Shown: one piece after another, positions 10,781 to 19,707 of the stretch
Layout: every line of letters begins with the position of its first letter
Position numbering within the stretch: position 1 is the stretch's first letter
DNA from: Bacteroidota bacterium
GTDB lineage: Bacteria; Bacteroidota; Bacteroidia; Flavobacteriales; Flavobacteriaceae
Reading direction: 5' to 3'
DNA length: 64,000 nt
Assembly (NCBI GenBank): GCA_947447375.1
Contig: CANFJB010000003.1
Span: 1 to 64,000 of the forward strand
The notes under the pieces: model-generated
What the model was told of the DNA's origin: nothing
The model's database searches: none
Seen by the model: the letters and a program-made list of their open reading frames with translations, nothing else
Translations under genes and position numbers: made by a program

Positions 10781-11527
10781 ATGAAATTAAATTTGAAAAT
10801 ATGGCGTCAAGAAAACGCTAAAGCTGCCGGGAAAATGGTAGATTATACAGTTGATCACATTGAACCAGACATGTCATTTCTTGAAATGCTTGACATTTTA
10901 AACGATCAATTAATTGTTAAAGGACAAGATACTGTAGCTTTTGACCACGATTGCCGCGAAGGAATTTGCGGAATGTGCTCTCTATATATCAACGGAGAAG
11001 CGCACGGGCCAGACCGTTTGGTGACGACTTGTCAATTACACATGCGTAAATTTAAAGACGGCGATACCATATATATCGAACCTTTTAGAGCAAAAGCATT
11101 CCCAGTAATTAAAGATTTAGTGGTGGATAGAAGCGCATTCGACAGAATCCAACAATCTGGCGGATTTGTATCTGTAAATACTTCTGGAAACACAATTGAT
11201 GCGAATTCTATTCCAATTCCTAAAGCCGATGCCGACAGAGCTTTTGATGCCGCAACTTGCATAGGATGTGGTGCTTGTGTAGCAACTTGTAAAAACTCAT
11301 CAGCAATGTTATTTGTATCTGCAAAAGTGTCTCAATTTGCATTATTGCCTCAAGGAAAAGTGGAAGCTACCGACAGAGTATTGAACATGGTCTCCCAAAT
11401 GGATGCCGAAGGTTTTGGTAATTGTACCAATACCGGAGCTTGTGAAGTTGAATGTCCAAAAGGAATTTCCCTTGACTATATCGCTCAAATGAACAGAGAA
11501 TATTTAGCCGCAAGCTTAAAAGGATAG
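10781..11527 (+). CDS. sdhB: Succinate dehydrogenase iron-sulfur subunit
   Basis: 248 residues. The N-terminal ferredoxin domain carries the [2Fe-2S] ligands (CREGICGMC plus a later Cys in TTCQL). The C-terminal domain has [15 protein letters not shown] and [14 protein letters not shown] for the [4Fe-4S] and [3Fe-4S] clusters. It relays electrons from the SdhA flavin to SdhC haem. It is the third gene of the operon, 69 bases after sdhA, and is followed by a terminator. Confidence 0.97.
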   Translation: MKLNLKIWRQENAKAAGKMVDYTVDHIEPDMSFLEMLDILNDQLIVKGQDTVAFDHDCREGICGMCSLYINGEAHGPDRLVTTCQLHMRKFKDGDTIYIEPFRAKAFPVIKDLVVDRSAFDRIQQSGGFVSVNTSGNTIDANSIPIPKADADRAFDAATCIGCGACVATCKNSSAMLFVSAKVSQFALLPQGKVEATDRVLNMVSQMDAEGFGNCTNTGACEVECPKGISLDYIAQMNREYLAASLKG

Positions 11528-11550
11528 TAATTTTTTTACAATAATAATAA

Positions 11551-11580
11551 AAGACTGTTCAATTGAGCAGTCTTTTTTGT
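11551..11580 (+). terminator. Terminator of sdhCAB
   Basis: Stem AAGACTG / CAGTCTT followed by TTTTTTG, 23 bases after the sdhB stop. Confidence 0.8.
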
Positions 11581-11621
11581 TTTCTTGAAGCACACGTTTT
11601 GTATTTCTTTCACTATTCCTC

Positions 11622-11698
11622 CCGCCATGCGCTATATCTCTTGTGGCGTCCCGAAGTGTCGGGATGCCACAAGAGGATGCCGCTACTGTCGGGGCTAG
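11622..11698. repeat. Dispersed repeat with long hairpin
   Basis: A 17-base arm at 11638-11654 pairs with 11659-11675 around the loop AGTG, with one G:T-type mismatch (arm CTCTTGTGGCGTCCCGA). Flanks GCCATGCGCTATAT and GGATGCCGCTACTG, then CGGGGCTAG, are GC-richer than the surroundings. From memory, similar flanked hairpins recur in Flavobacterium intergenic regions; copy number cannot be checked here. A degenerate relative may lie at 44246-44315. Confidence 0.65.
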
Positions 11699-11943
11699 AA
11701 ATTGAGTTTTGTTTTATAAATCACAACCAAAAAGTATTTTGTGTGGCTTTGAGTATTCTTTGGGCACTTTGTGAAATAGTTAATTAATATTTTTAGGCAA
11801 GCTCGCATCGTTCAATTAATGAGTAGCTCTTTTGTTATAACTATTTAATAATTACCCTAATTTTAAAATAGCAACATTAGAAACAAATGATTAAATTTGC
11901 TACTTAATCTTAAAATTAATTTTAGATTTATAAAAATTACAAT

Positions 11944-13215
11944 ATGTTACAAATAGGATTTATTAGAGAAAATCAGGAAAAAGTAATCAAAGCGTTGGCC
12001 AAGAGAAATATCGATGCCAAAGCTACCGTTGACGAAGTAGTTCAATTAGATGAAAAACGACGTTCTACGCAAGTAGAATTGGATAACATCTTATCTGAAT
12101 CTAATAAATTATCAAAAGATATTGGTGATTTAATGAAAGCCGGAGAGAAATCAAAAGCTACAATTCTAAAAGAAAAAACAGTAATTCTTAAAGAAAAAAG
12201 TAAAGATTTAGCCGAAAAAGCAGATGCTTTGGCAAATGAATTACTTGAAAAATTATATACACTTCCTAATCTTCCTGCAGATATAGTTCCTGAAGGTAAA
12301 ACCCCTGAAGAAAATGTAAATGTATTTCAAGAAGGTACAATTCCTGTTTTACATGAAGGAGCACAGCCTCATTGGGAATTGGTTAAAAAATACGACATCA
12401 TCGATTTTGAATTAGGAAATAAAATCACAGGCGCAGGTTTCCCAGTTTATAAAGGAAAAGGAGCCAAATTACAACGCGCTTTAATCACTTATTTCTTAGA
12501 TAAAAATACCGATGCAGGTTATAAAGAATATCAAGTTCCACATCTTGTAAATGAAGCTTCAGCTTATGGAACGGGGCAATTACCAGATAAAGACGGTCAG
12601 ATGTATCACGACGCAACGGATAATTTATATTTAATTCCTACTGCTGAGGTTCCAGTAACCAACTTATTTCGCGATGTGATTTTGAATGAAAATGAATTGC
12701 CAGTTTTAGCAACAGGATACACTCCTTGTTTCCGAAGAGAAGCTGGTTCTTATGGCGCTCACGTTCGTGGATTGAACCGTTTGCATCAATTTGATAAAGT
12801 AGAAATCGTGAGAATTGAGCATCCTGAAAAATCTTATGAAGCTTTGGAAGGAATGGTAGAACACGTAAAAACGATACTTCAAGAATTGAAATTACCATAC
12901 AGAATTCTACGCCTTTGTGGAGGAGATATGGGATTCACTTCTGCATTAACCTACGATTTTGAAGTGTTTTCAACCGCCCAAGATCGTTGGTTAGAAATTT
13001 CATCAGTATCGAACTTTGAAACTTTTCAAGCCAATCGTTTAAAATTACGATTTAAAGATAAAGACGGTAAAAACCAATTGGCGCACACCTTAAACGGAAG
13101 TTCATTGGCTTTGCCAAGAGTTTTAGCCGGAATATTAGAAAACTATCAAACGCCTGAAGGAATAGTAATTCCAGAAGTTTTGAGAAAATATACAGGTTTT
13201 GATTTGATTGACTAA
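11944..13215 (+). CDS. serS: Seryl-tRNA synthetase
   Basis: 423 residues. An N-terminal long antiparallel coiled-coil arm (about 30-105) binds the tRNA-Ser variable arm. The class II catalytic core follows, with motif 2 in FRREAGSYGAHVRGLNRLHQF and motif 3 in NGSSLALPRVLAGILENYQT split across the usual positions. It charges tRNA-Ser, and tRNA-Sec where present. Full length and normal. The start matches the family MLQIGFIRENQE-type beginning. Confidence 0.97.
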   Translation: MLQIGFIRENQEKVIKALAKRNIDAKATVDEVVQLDEKRRSTQVELDNILSESNKLSKDIGDLMKAGEKSKATILKEKTVILKEKSKDLAEKADALANELLEKLYTLPNLPADIVPEGKTPEENVNVFQEGTIPVLHEGAQPHWELVKKYDIIDFELGNKITGAGFPVYKGKGAKLQRALITYFLDKNTDAGYKEYQVPHLVNEASAYGTGQLPDKDGQMYHDATDNLYLIPTAEVPVTNLFRDVILNENELPVLATGYTPCFRREAGSYGAHVRGLNRLHQFDKVEIVRIEHPEKSYEALEGMVEHVKTILQELKLPYRILRLCGGDMGFTSALTYDFEVFSTAQDRWLEISSVSNFETFQANRLKLRFKDKDGKNQLAHTLNGSSLALPRVLAGILENYQTPEGIVIPEVLRKYTGFDLID

Positions 13216-13299
13216 AAATTAGTTTGTCACTGAAAATAATGTACTAATATGACACAAAAAGGGTTGTTTTAGTACATTGTTTTTTTAACACATTTTGAA

Positions 13300-15078
13300 A
13301 TGAAAAAAATAATTTTCCTTTTTTCTCTGCTTTATTCTCTAATTGGTTTCTCTCAAAACGACCAATTGGCGATGAACTATTTTGACAAAGGAGAATTTGA
13401 AAAAGCGCTCGTTTCATTCCAGGATTTATTAACTTCTCAACCAGGAAATGGATTTTATTTCCAAAAAGCAATAGAATGCTACCAACAATTAAAACAATAC
13501 GATGTTGCTGAAAAAGCAATTTTAGATCGTTTCAATAAATACAAACAAGCCTACCTTTTAGTCGAATTAGGCGCCAACTACCAGCTACAAAAAGACGAAA
13601 GTAAAGCCAAAAAATATTTTGAGCAAGCGCTAGATAAAATCAAAAAAAATCCTTCAGAAGTATATGGAATTGCCGCTGTTTTTGAAAGAAAAGTATTGAT
13701 TGATTATGCATTACAATCCTATGAAATTGCATTGGAAATTGATTTGAATATGAATTTTAATTTTCAAATGGCAGTTTTATACGGGCAAAAAGGGGAAACC
13801 GATAAAATGATCGAAAAGTTCTTAGAGGAATCCTATAAAAACCCTCAAAATCTGATTTTAATTCAAAATCAATTCACCCGATTTATGACTGAAAATGCGG
13901 ATGTGACTTTCAACGAGGCACTTCGTAAAGCACTATTAATCAGAATTCAAAAGAATCAAGATGTCTTTTGGAATCAATATTTGAGTTGGTTTTATGTTCA
14001 ACAAAAAGAATTTGGGAAAGCATTCATACAAGAAAAAGCCATTTATAAAAGAAATCCAGAATCACTTTCTAACATTGTGAATTTAGCTCAAATTTCTATT
14101 GAAGAAGACGAAAAAGAAACCGCAAAAGAAATTCTTGCCTTCATTTTAGAAAATTCAAAAGACACCGATTTACAAATGCAGGCACATTATTTTCTAATTG
14201 AAATGAAAATAAATGATCCTGCAATCAAAGATTATTCTGAAATTGAAAAAGACTTGGTTTCCTTATTAAATCAATATGGAATTACTCCCTATTCAATAAA
14301 ATTACAAATATTGAAAGCGCACTTTAATACTTTTCAAATGAAGAATCCCACACAGGGGAAAGCGATTTTGAAAACCGCTTTGGAGTTGCCAATTAATGAA
14401 TATCAAAAAGCAGATGTGAAAATGGAATTGGCAGACATCTTTTTATTTGAAGAGAAATTCAATCAAGCTTCCTTGTATTATTCTCAAATTGAAGAAGACC
14501 TAAAAAACGATGTTGTTGGCCACGAAGCCACTTTAAAATCCGCCAAAACAAGTTATTTCAAAGGTGATTTTGTTTGGGCTTTGAAACAATTTAAAGAATT
14601 AAAAACGGTTTCTTCGCAATTAATTGCAAATGATGCTTTAGAGTATTTCCTATTAATAAATGACAATACCGTTGCAGATTCTACTCAAACGGCTTTAAAA
14701 CAATTTGCTCGAGGTGATTATTTGATTTATCAAAACAAACCCCAAGAAGCGTTATTGCAATTTCAAGATATTTTGAATAATTTTAAAGGAAAGGAAATTG
14801 AAAGTGTTACTTTATATCGATTAGGTAAAATTTATGAAAAATTAGGCGATTACCAATCGGCTTTAAGCCAATATCAAAAAATTATAGACCATCATTCCGA
14901 AGAAATTTACATTGATGAAGCCTTGTTTTTTACAGCCGAGATTTACAACAAAAAACTTATTGATATTGAAAAGGCGAAGTCGTTTTATGAAAAATTGGTA
15001 TTTCATCATCAAGACAGTATTTATTTTGTAGATGCTAGAAAAAAATACAGGGAACTTAGAGGAGATCTTGCCCCCTAA
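13300..15078 (+). CDS. Exported tetratricopeptide-repeat protein
   Basis: 592 residues with signal peptide MKKIIFLFSLLYSLIGFS then Q. Multiple TPR units lie throughout, clearest at 20-120 and in the last 150 residues (for example YRLGKIYEKLGDYQSALSQY). It is probably a periplasmic or outer-membrane-associated scaffold, with no enzymatic motif. The TPR, DUF4286, rsmA and mgtE genes all run in one direction. The last residues, RGDLAP, and the TAA stop are read from the GC-rich repeat that starts at about 15069, so the natural C-terminus may have been altered by repeat insertion. Confidence 0.8.
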   Translation: MKKIIFLFSLLYSLIGFSQNDQLAMNYFDKGEFEKALVSFQDLLTSQPGNGFYFQKAIECYQQLKQYDVAEKAILDRFNKYKQAYLLVELGANYQLQKDESKAKKYFEQALDKIKKNPSEVYGIAAVFERKVLIDYALQSYEIALEIDLNMNFNFQMAVLYGQKGETDKMIEKFLEESYKNPQNLILIQNQFTRFMTENADVTFNEALRKALLIRIQKNQDVFWNQYLSWFYVQQKEFGKAFIQEKAIYKRNPESLSNIVNLAQISIEEDEKETAKEILAFILENSKDTDLQMQAHYFLIEMKINDPAIKDYSEIEKDLVSLLNQYGITPYSIKLQILKAHFNTFQMKNPTQGKAILKTALELPINEYQKADVKMELADIFLFEEKFNQASLYYSQIEEDLKNDVVGHEATLKSAKTSYFKGDFVWALKQFKELKTVSSQLIANDALEYFLLINDNTVADSTQTALKQFARGDYLIYQNKPQEALLQFQDILNNFKGKEIESVTLYRLGKIYEKLGDYQSALSQYQKIIDHHSEEIYIDEALFFTAEIYNKKLIDIEKAKSFYEKLVFHHQDSIYFVDARKKYRELRGDLAP

Positions 15079-15182
15079 CCCCCAAAAGGGGAACAAAAGA
15101 AACGATATTAGATTTTAATAAAATAAATTAATGATATTCACTTTCGGCTCCCTTTCCTTTGGAGAGGGTTGGGGAGAGGATT
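15069..15182. repeat. Inverted pair of GC-rich repeats (MITE-like)
   Basis: The left unit at 15069-15092 contains CCCCCTAACCCCCAAAAGGGG-type sequence, itself a hairpin. The right unit at 15146-15182 is 37 bases and matches the repeat at 42092-42128 at about 33 of 37 positions by eye. The two units face each other with about 55 bases of AT-rich noncoding DNA between them. This resembles an internally deleted form of the element inside the addA-like gene. The left unit includes the stop codon of the TPR gene. Confidence 0.7.
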
Positions 15183-15193
15183 AAATAATAAAA

Positions 15194-15505
15194 ATGATAA
15201 TTTACAACGTAACAATTAATATTCACGAAAGTGTTCACGACCAATGGATGACTTGGATGCAACAAAAACACATAAATGATGTTTTGGCAACCGGGAAATT
15301 CACGTCTGCAAGAATGGTAAAAGTGCTTATTGAGGAAGAAATGGGAGGAGTTACCTATTCCATTCAATATACTACAGAAAATAAAGAGCTGCTACAAAGA
15401 TATTACGAAGAAGACGCGCCAAGATTGAGAGAAGAAGGAGCGGCATTATTTGGCGATAAAATGTTGGCTTTCAGAACAGAATTGGAATTAATTTCTGAAC
15501 ATTAA
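15194..15505 (+). CDS. DUF4286 family protein
   Basis: 103 residues, ferredoxin-like small protein beginning MIIYNVTINIHESVHDQW, matching the DUF4286 family common in Bacteroidota. Function unknown. It has no signal peptide or membrane segment. It starts 12 bases after the GC-rich repeat. In related genomes DUF4286 is usually close to rsmA; here the ORF6N gene intervenes. Confidence 0.85.
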   Translation: MIIYNVTINIHESVHDQWMTWMQQKHINDVLATGKFTSARMVKVLIEEEMGGVTYSIQYTTENKELLQRYYEEDAPRLREEGAALFGDKMLAFRTELELISEH

Positions 15506-15521
15506 TAAATATTTCTATAGC

Positions 15522-15595
15522 AACTTGAAGTCGCAATTTAAGACTTCAAAATTGAATAAAATACAATTGGAGATCACAATTTGTGACCTTCAAAT
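15522..15595. promoter_or_regulatory. Two palindromes upstream of the ORF6N gene
   Basis: The first palindrome is TTGAAGTC ... GACTTCAA (15525-15549). The second has the core TCACAATTTGTGA (about 15572-15586) with weaker flanking arms. The sequence AACTTGAAGTCGCAATTT at 15522-15539 recurs exactly inside the gene at 15823-15840. These could be operator sites for the encoded DNA-binding protein; that is inference. Confidence 0.5.
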
Positions 15596-15621
15596 TAAAA
15601 TATAACCCAAAAAATACAATT

Positions 15622-16146
15622 ATGAGCACCGAAATTTCGTTAATTCCAGATGATGTTGTAATAAACAAAATTTACTTTATCAGAAATCAAAAAGTAATGT
15701 TAGATCGAGATTTGGCAGAACTTTATAGCGTTGAAACTAAAAGATTAAACGAGCAAGTCAAAAGGAATTTATCCAGATTTCCCGAAGATTTTATGTTTCA
15801 ACTAAGTGAAATTGAATTTCAAAACTTGAAGTCGCAATTTGCGACATCAAGTTGGGGAGGAATTAGAAAGTTACCTTATGTTTTTACTGAACACGGAGTA
15901 TTGATGCTTTCGAGTGTATTGAACAGTGAAAAAGCCATTCAAACCAATATTCAAATTATTAGAATATTTACAAAAATTAGGCAAATGCTTGTTGATACAA
16001 CCGAACTAAGTTTGGACGTGGAAAAAATTAAAAAGAAAATTGATAATCAGGGTAAAAATATTGAACTGGTTTTTCAATATCTTGACGAATTACTCGAAAA
16101 GAAGGATACGAAAAAAGAAAGAGAAAAAATCGGATATAAAAAATAG
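15622..16146 (+). CDS. ORF6N domain DNA-binding protein
   Basis: 174 residues from ATG at 15622, preferred over the upstream GTG at 15583 because the latter lies inside the upstream palindrome and adds a non-family leader. The ORF6N (KilA-N-associated) domain spans about 10-100: KIYFIRNQKVMLDRDLAELY, RFPEDFMFQLS, LPYVFTEHGVLMLSSVL. A coiled-coil, Lys/Glu-rich C-terminus follows. ORF6N proteins are found in phages and as chromosomal accessory genes, and are presumed to bind DNA. It sits between DUF4286 and rsmA and is probably an acquired insertion there. A 31-base palindrome lies inside the coding sequence (15823-15853). Confidence 0.85.
   Translation: MSTEISLIPDDVVINKIYFIRNQKVMLDRDLAELYSVETKRLNEQVKRNLSRFPEDFMFQLSEIEFQNLKSQFATSSWGGIRKLPYVFTEHGVLMLSSVLNSEKAIQTNIQIIRIFTKIRQMLVDTTELSLDVEKIKKKIDNQGKNIELVFQYLDELLEKKDTKKEREKIGYKK
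15823..15853. repeat. Palindrome inside the ORF6N coding sequence
   Basis: Arms AACTTGAAGTCGCAA and TTGCGACATCAAGTT pair around a single T with one mismatched position. Its left 18 bases are repeated upstream of the gene (15522-15539). It encodes NLKSQFATSS in the protein. Confidence 0.75.
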
Positions 16147-16169
16147 GCTGAAATTACCTTAAAAGAATT

Positions 16170-16949
16170 ATGGAAAAAGTAAAAGCAAAAAAACACCTAG
16201 GGCAGCATTTTTTAAATGATGAAAGTATTGCTGCTGCAATTGCTGCTACTTTGAACTTTGAAGGTTACGAGGAAGTTTTAGAAATTGGTCCTGGAATGGG
16301 GGTTTTGACAAAATATTTATTAGAAAAACCAATTACAACCTATGTGATTGAAATCGATACCGAATCGGTGACGTATTTAGAAAACAATTTCCCAAAATTG
16401 AAAGGAAAAATAATTTCTAAAGATTTTTTGAAATACGATATAAACGAAACTTTTGGAGGAAAACAATTCGGGATAATTGGAAACTTTCCCTATAATATTT
16501 CTACGCAAATTGTATTCCGAATGTTGGAATATAGAAACCAAATTCCGGAATTTTCTGGGATGTTTCAAAAGGAAGTAGCTGAGAGAATTTGTGAAAAAAA
16601 AGGAACAAAAGCTTACGGGATTTTATCCGTTTTAGTACAAGCGTTCTATCATGCAGATTACCTATTTACGGTTGACGAACATGTTTTCAATCCGCCACCA
16701 AAAGTAAAATCGGGAGTATTGAGATTAAGACGAAAAGACGATTTTAGTTTGCCTTGCGGAGAAAAATTATTCTTCACGGTCGTAAAAACTGCCTTTCAAC
16801 AACGTAGAAAAACATTGCGAAATAGTTTAAAAACACTAAATTTGTCGGATAATTTGCGAGAAGACACTATCTTTGACCTTCGTCCAGAGCAGTTGAACGT
16901 GCAACAATTCATTGAACTCACTCAAAAAATAGAAGCCGATGCAGTTTAA
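16170..16949 (+). CDS. rsmA: 16S rRNA dimethyladenosine transferase
   Basis: 259 residues. [11 protein letters not shown] near the N-terminus, the SAM-binding motif [10 protein letters not shown] and the catalytic motif GNFPYNIS identify KsgA/RsmA. It dimethylates two adjacent adenines in the 3' hairpin of 16S rRNA during 30S assembly. It overlaps mgtE by 11 bases, implying translational coupling. Confidence 0.96.
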   Translation: MEKVKAKKHLGQHFLNDESIAAAIAATLNFEGYEEVLEIGPGMGVLTKYLLEKPITTYVIEIDTESVTYLENNFPKLKGKIISKDFLKYDINETFGGKQFGIIGNFPYNISTQIVFRMLEYRNQIPEFSGMFQKEVAERICEKKGTKAYGILSVLVQAFYHADYLFTVDEHVFNPPPKVKSGVLRLRRKDDFSLPCGEKLFFTVVKTAFQQRRKTLRNSLKTLNLSDNLREDTIFDLRPEQLNVQQFIELTQKIEADAV

Positions 16950-18288
16950 AATCAGTAAAGAGCTTATAGTTCAAATAGAAGAACTAATCAAAAGTAAGGA
17001 CGACCACCAACTCGAATCCTTGCTTAATGATTTGCACCATGCTGATATTGCCGAAATTCTTGACGAGTTAGATTTTAACGAAGCCACCTACATTTTCAAG
17101 GTATTAGACAGTGATAAAACTGCCGAAATTCTTCTTGAATTAGATGACGATTTAAGAGAAAATATCTTAAGCCGATTGTCACCAAAAGAAATCGCAGAAG
17201 AGCTTGACGAATTAGATACTAACGATGCTGCCGATATTATCGCCGAACTTTCTCAAAGTAAAAAACAAGAAGTAATCTCGGAACTTCAAGACGTTGAGCA
17301 CGCAAAAGACATTGTCGATTTATTACGTTACGACGAAAATACCGCCGGGGGATTAATGCACAAGGAGTTGGTTAAAGTGAATGAAAATTGGAACGTACTC
17401 ACTTGCGTTAAAGAAATGCGTATCCAAGCCGAAAACATATCACGAGTTCATTCCATTTATGTAGTTGATGATCAAGATAAATTATTGGGAAGACTTTCTC
17501 TTAAAGATTTATTGACAACGTCAACCAAAACGCCAATTAGCAACGTCTATATTCGAAAATTAAATTCAGTAAATGTTGATGTTGAAGATGTTGAAGTAGC
17601 AAGAATCATGCAAAAATATGACTTGGAGGCCATTCCAGTTACCGACGAATTAGGCCGATTGTTAGGTAGAATTACCATCGATGATATCGTGGATGTAATC
17701 AAAGATGAAGCCGATAAAGATTACCAATTAGCTGCCGGTATTACCCAAGACGTAGAAGCAAAAGACAGTGTTTTCGAATTAACCAAAGCGCGCTTGCCTT
17801 GGCTAATCATTGGAATGTTAATAGAAATTGTGGCCTCAATTGTTTTAAAACACAACGAAAATGCCTTTCAAAAATATACAACACTATTCATATTCGTTCC
17901 GTTACTTTCTGCAACAGCAGGAAATATTGGTGTGCAGGCCTCTGCAATCGTGGTTCAAGGTTTGGCAAACGGTTCCTTAAAAGAATTCAACAGAAATTAT
18001 TTAAGCAAAGAATTGACCGTTGCCATGATTTCTGGAACCATAATATCCCTGTTTTTATTAGGTTATCACTCCTTAATGTATGGGCAATATCAAGTAGGAT
18101 TAGCCATTTCAATATCCATAATTGTAGTAATTTTGTTTGCAGCAACCTTAGGAACTTTGGTGCCGTTATTCCTTCATAAAAACAAAATTGATCCCGCAAT
18201 TGCAACAGGCCCATTTATTACCACCACCAATGACGTATTTGGAATTATTCTGTATTTTGGAATTGCACAATTAATTCTAGGTTACTAA
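16939..18288 (+). CDS. mgtE: Magnesium transporter MgtE
   Basis: 449 residues. The N-terminal MgtE_N superhelix (about 1-130, repeated LDELD-type segments) is followed by two CBS domains (about 135-260) that sense Mg2+. Five transmembrane helices (about 280-449) include the pore segment with [13 protein letters not shown]. It is an inner-membrane Mg2+ channel/transporter. The start ATG lies inside the end of rsmA. Confidence 0.95.
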   Translation: MQFKISKELIVQIEELIKSKDDHQLESLLNDLHHADIAEILDELDFNEATYIFKVLDSDKTAEILLELDDDLRENILSRLSPKEIAEELDELDTNDAADIIAELSQSKKQEVISELQDVEHAKDIVDLLRYDENTAGGLMHKELVKVNENWNVLTCVKEMRIQAENISRVHSIYVVDDQDKLLGRLSLKDLLTTSTKTPISNVYIRKLNSVNVDVEDVEVARIMQKYDLEAIPVTDELGRLLGRITIDDIVDVIKDEADKDYQLAAGITQDVEAKDSVFELTKARLPWLIIGMLIEIVASIVLKHNENAFQKYTTLFIFVPLLSATAGNIGVQASAIVVQGLANGSLKEFNRNYLSKELTVAMISGTIISLFLLGYHSLMYGQYQVGLAISISIIVVILFAATLGTLVPLFLHKNKIDPAIATGPFITTTNDVFGIILYFGIAQLILGY

Positions 18289-18504
18289 ACCTTTCTTACT
18301 ACTTTAATAAAGGAATTTATCGAATGTCGGTGTTATACTATTTCACAAAAAAACACAAAGTTGATACAAAAATTCTCAAATAATTTTAAAGGGAATTTTC
18401 TTCAATAGAGGTGTTTTTTATTAAAAATGACTATAGAAATCTTAACGAATTTCAGAGTAATAGCATCCAAAATTAATATTCTACAAATTTGTTTTAAATG
18501 CTAT

Positions 18505-19560
18505 TTATTTGGGCATTTCCCAAATGACAACCGTACTTTTATTGAAATGGCTTTCAATACACGCTTCGATAATTCTCATGGTATTAATTCCGTCTTGAGC
18601 AGTAACTGGTTCTACCAAATTATTAGCAATAGATTGGTAAACACCGTCAAAATAATCGTAGTAATTTCCTAATTGCGTTGGTACTTTTTTCCTAATTATT
18701 TCACCATTGATTTCTGTGTGTAGCAAACCTTCATTTCCTTCATTTTCCGATTTCCAAGTGATTCGGTTTGGCTTTTCGCCAATTTTTAGAGCGTCTTCTT
18801 GAAGATCACCTCGATGTTTTAAAAACGAACCCTTTTCGCCATGAAGAACAAATGCCGGATTTGCTTCTCGAACAAAAAAACCAGATTTTAAACGAACTCT
18901 GAATTGAGGGTAAAACAATAAAATATCGATGTAATCATCAACTACAGATTCTTTCCTAGTGATTCTTATATCGGCAAAAACTTGCTCTGGCATTCCAAAT
19001 AAATGTAACGCTTGATCGATCAAATGCGGTCCTAAATCTTTCAAAATTCCAGATCCTGAATTGATAGTTTCTTTATGTGACTTTGGGCTTAAGACAGGAT
19101 TATAACGATCAAAATGAAATTCGGCTTCAACAATATTGCCTAAAATTCCTTCCTGAAAAATACTTTTTACAGTTTTAAAATCGCTATCCCAACGGCGGTT
19201 TTGGAATACAGACAATTTCAAATTATTTGCTTCAGCAATAGCTTTCAACTCTTTTGCTTCAGCAACAGTAGTGGTAAAAGCCTTCTCTACAATAATGTGT
19301 TTTCCTGCCAATAAGGCTATTTTAGCATATTCAAAATGAGTTGCAGTAGGAGTATTTATGATCACCAATTCAATGTCATCTTGTAAAAGTTCCTCAAAAG
19401 AAGAGTAACTTTTAACGTTTGGATAATCCAATTGAATTAATTTTTGATTTCTTTCCCAAGAACCTACGAGCTCAAATCCTTCATGTAATTCTAAAAAAGG
19501 CGCATGGAATACTTTTCCCGACATTCCATAAGAGAGCAAAGCAGTTTTTATTTTTCTCAT
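18505..19560 (-). CDS. Gfo/Idh/MocA family oxidoreductase
   Basis: 351 residues. The N-terminal nucleotide-binding fold starts KTALLSYGMSGKVFHAPFL, and the EKAFTTT motif corresponds to the family EKP-type catalytic Lys region, with Ala in place of Pro. The C-terminal GFO_IDH_MocA_C domain spans about 130-340. It is probably an NAD(P)-dependent dehydrogenase on a sugar or cyclitol, substrate unknown. Convergent with mgtE. The 216-base gap to mgtE holds no recognisable gene. Confidence 0.85.
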   Translation of the reverse strand: MRKIKTALLSYGMSGKVFHAPFLELHEGFELVGSWERNQKLIQLDYPNVKSYSSFEELLQDDIELVIINTPTATHFEYAKIALLAGKHIIVEKAFTTTVAEAKELKAIAEANNLKLSVFQNRRWDSDFKTVKSIFQEGILGNIVEAEFHFDRYNPVLSPKSHKETINSGSGILKDLGPHLIDQALHLFGMPEQVFADIRITRKESVVDDYIDILLFYPQFRVRLKSGFFVREANPAFVLHGEKGSFLKHRGDLQEDALKIGEKPNRITWKSENEGNEGLLHTEINGEIIRKKVPTQLGNYYDYFDGVYQSIANNLVEPVTAQDGINTMRIIEACIESHFNKSTVVIWEMPK

Positions 19561-19646
19561 TATATCAAATTGAATTGTAAAAATACTTCCATTTTATGGA
19601 AATATAAATAATTAACAAATTTTTAAAAGCCCAGACGAAATAAAAA

Positions 19647-19678
19647 TTGAAAAATTACTATTTAATACCTTACTTTTG
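19647..19678 (+). promoter_or_regulatory. Probable rseP promoter
   Basis: TTG at 19647-19649, 21 bases, then TACTTTTG at 19671-19678. The -7 box is a perfect match to TANNTTTG; the spacer is slightly long. Confidence 0.5.
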
Positions 19679-19707
19679 TTTGTTATAAAAAATACGAAAA
19701 TTATATA

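Larger units (their letters stand above)
11528..11943. other. 416-base intergenic region, sdhB to serS
   Basis: No credible gene. It contains the sdh terminator, the long hairpin repeat described separately, and an AT-rich stretch before serS with a possible -7 box TAAATTTG at 11892-11899 but no clear -33 TTG. Confidence 0.6.

Noticed and set aside
11563-11787. 74-codon open frame after sdhB
   Set aside because: It spans a terminator and the hairpin repeat; no protein-like features.
17799-18179. Open frame of 126 codons in another frame of mgtE
   Set aside because: It overlaps the membrane domain of mgtE and has no independent start context or family features.
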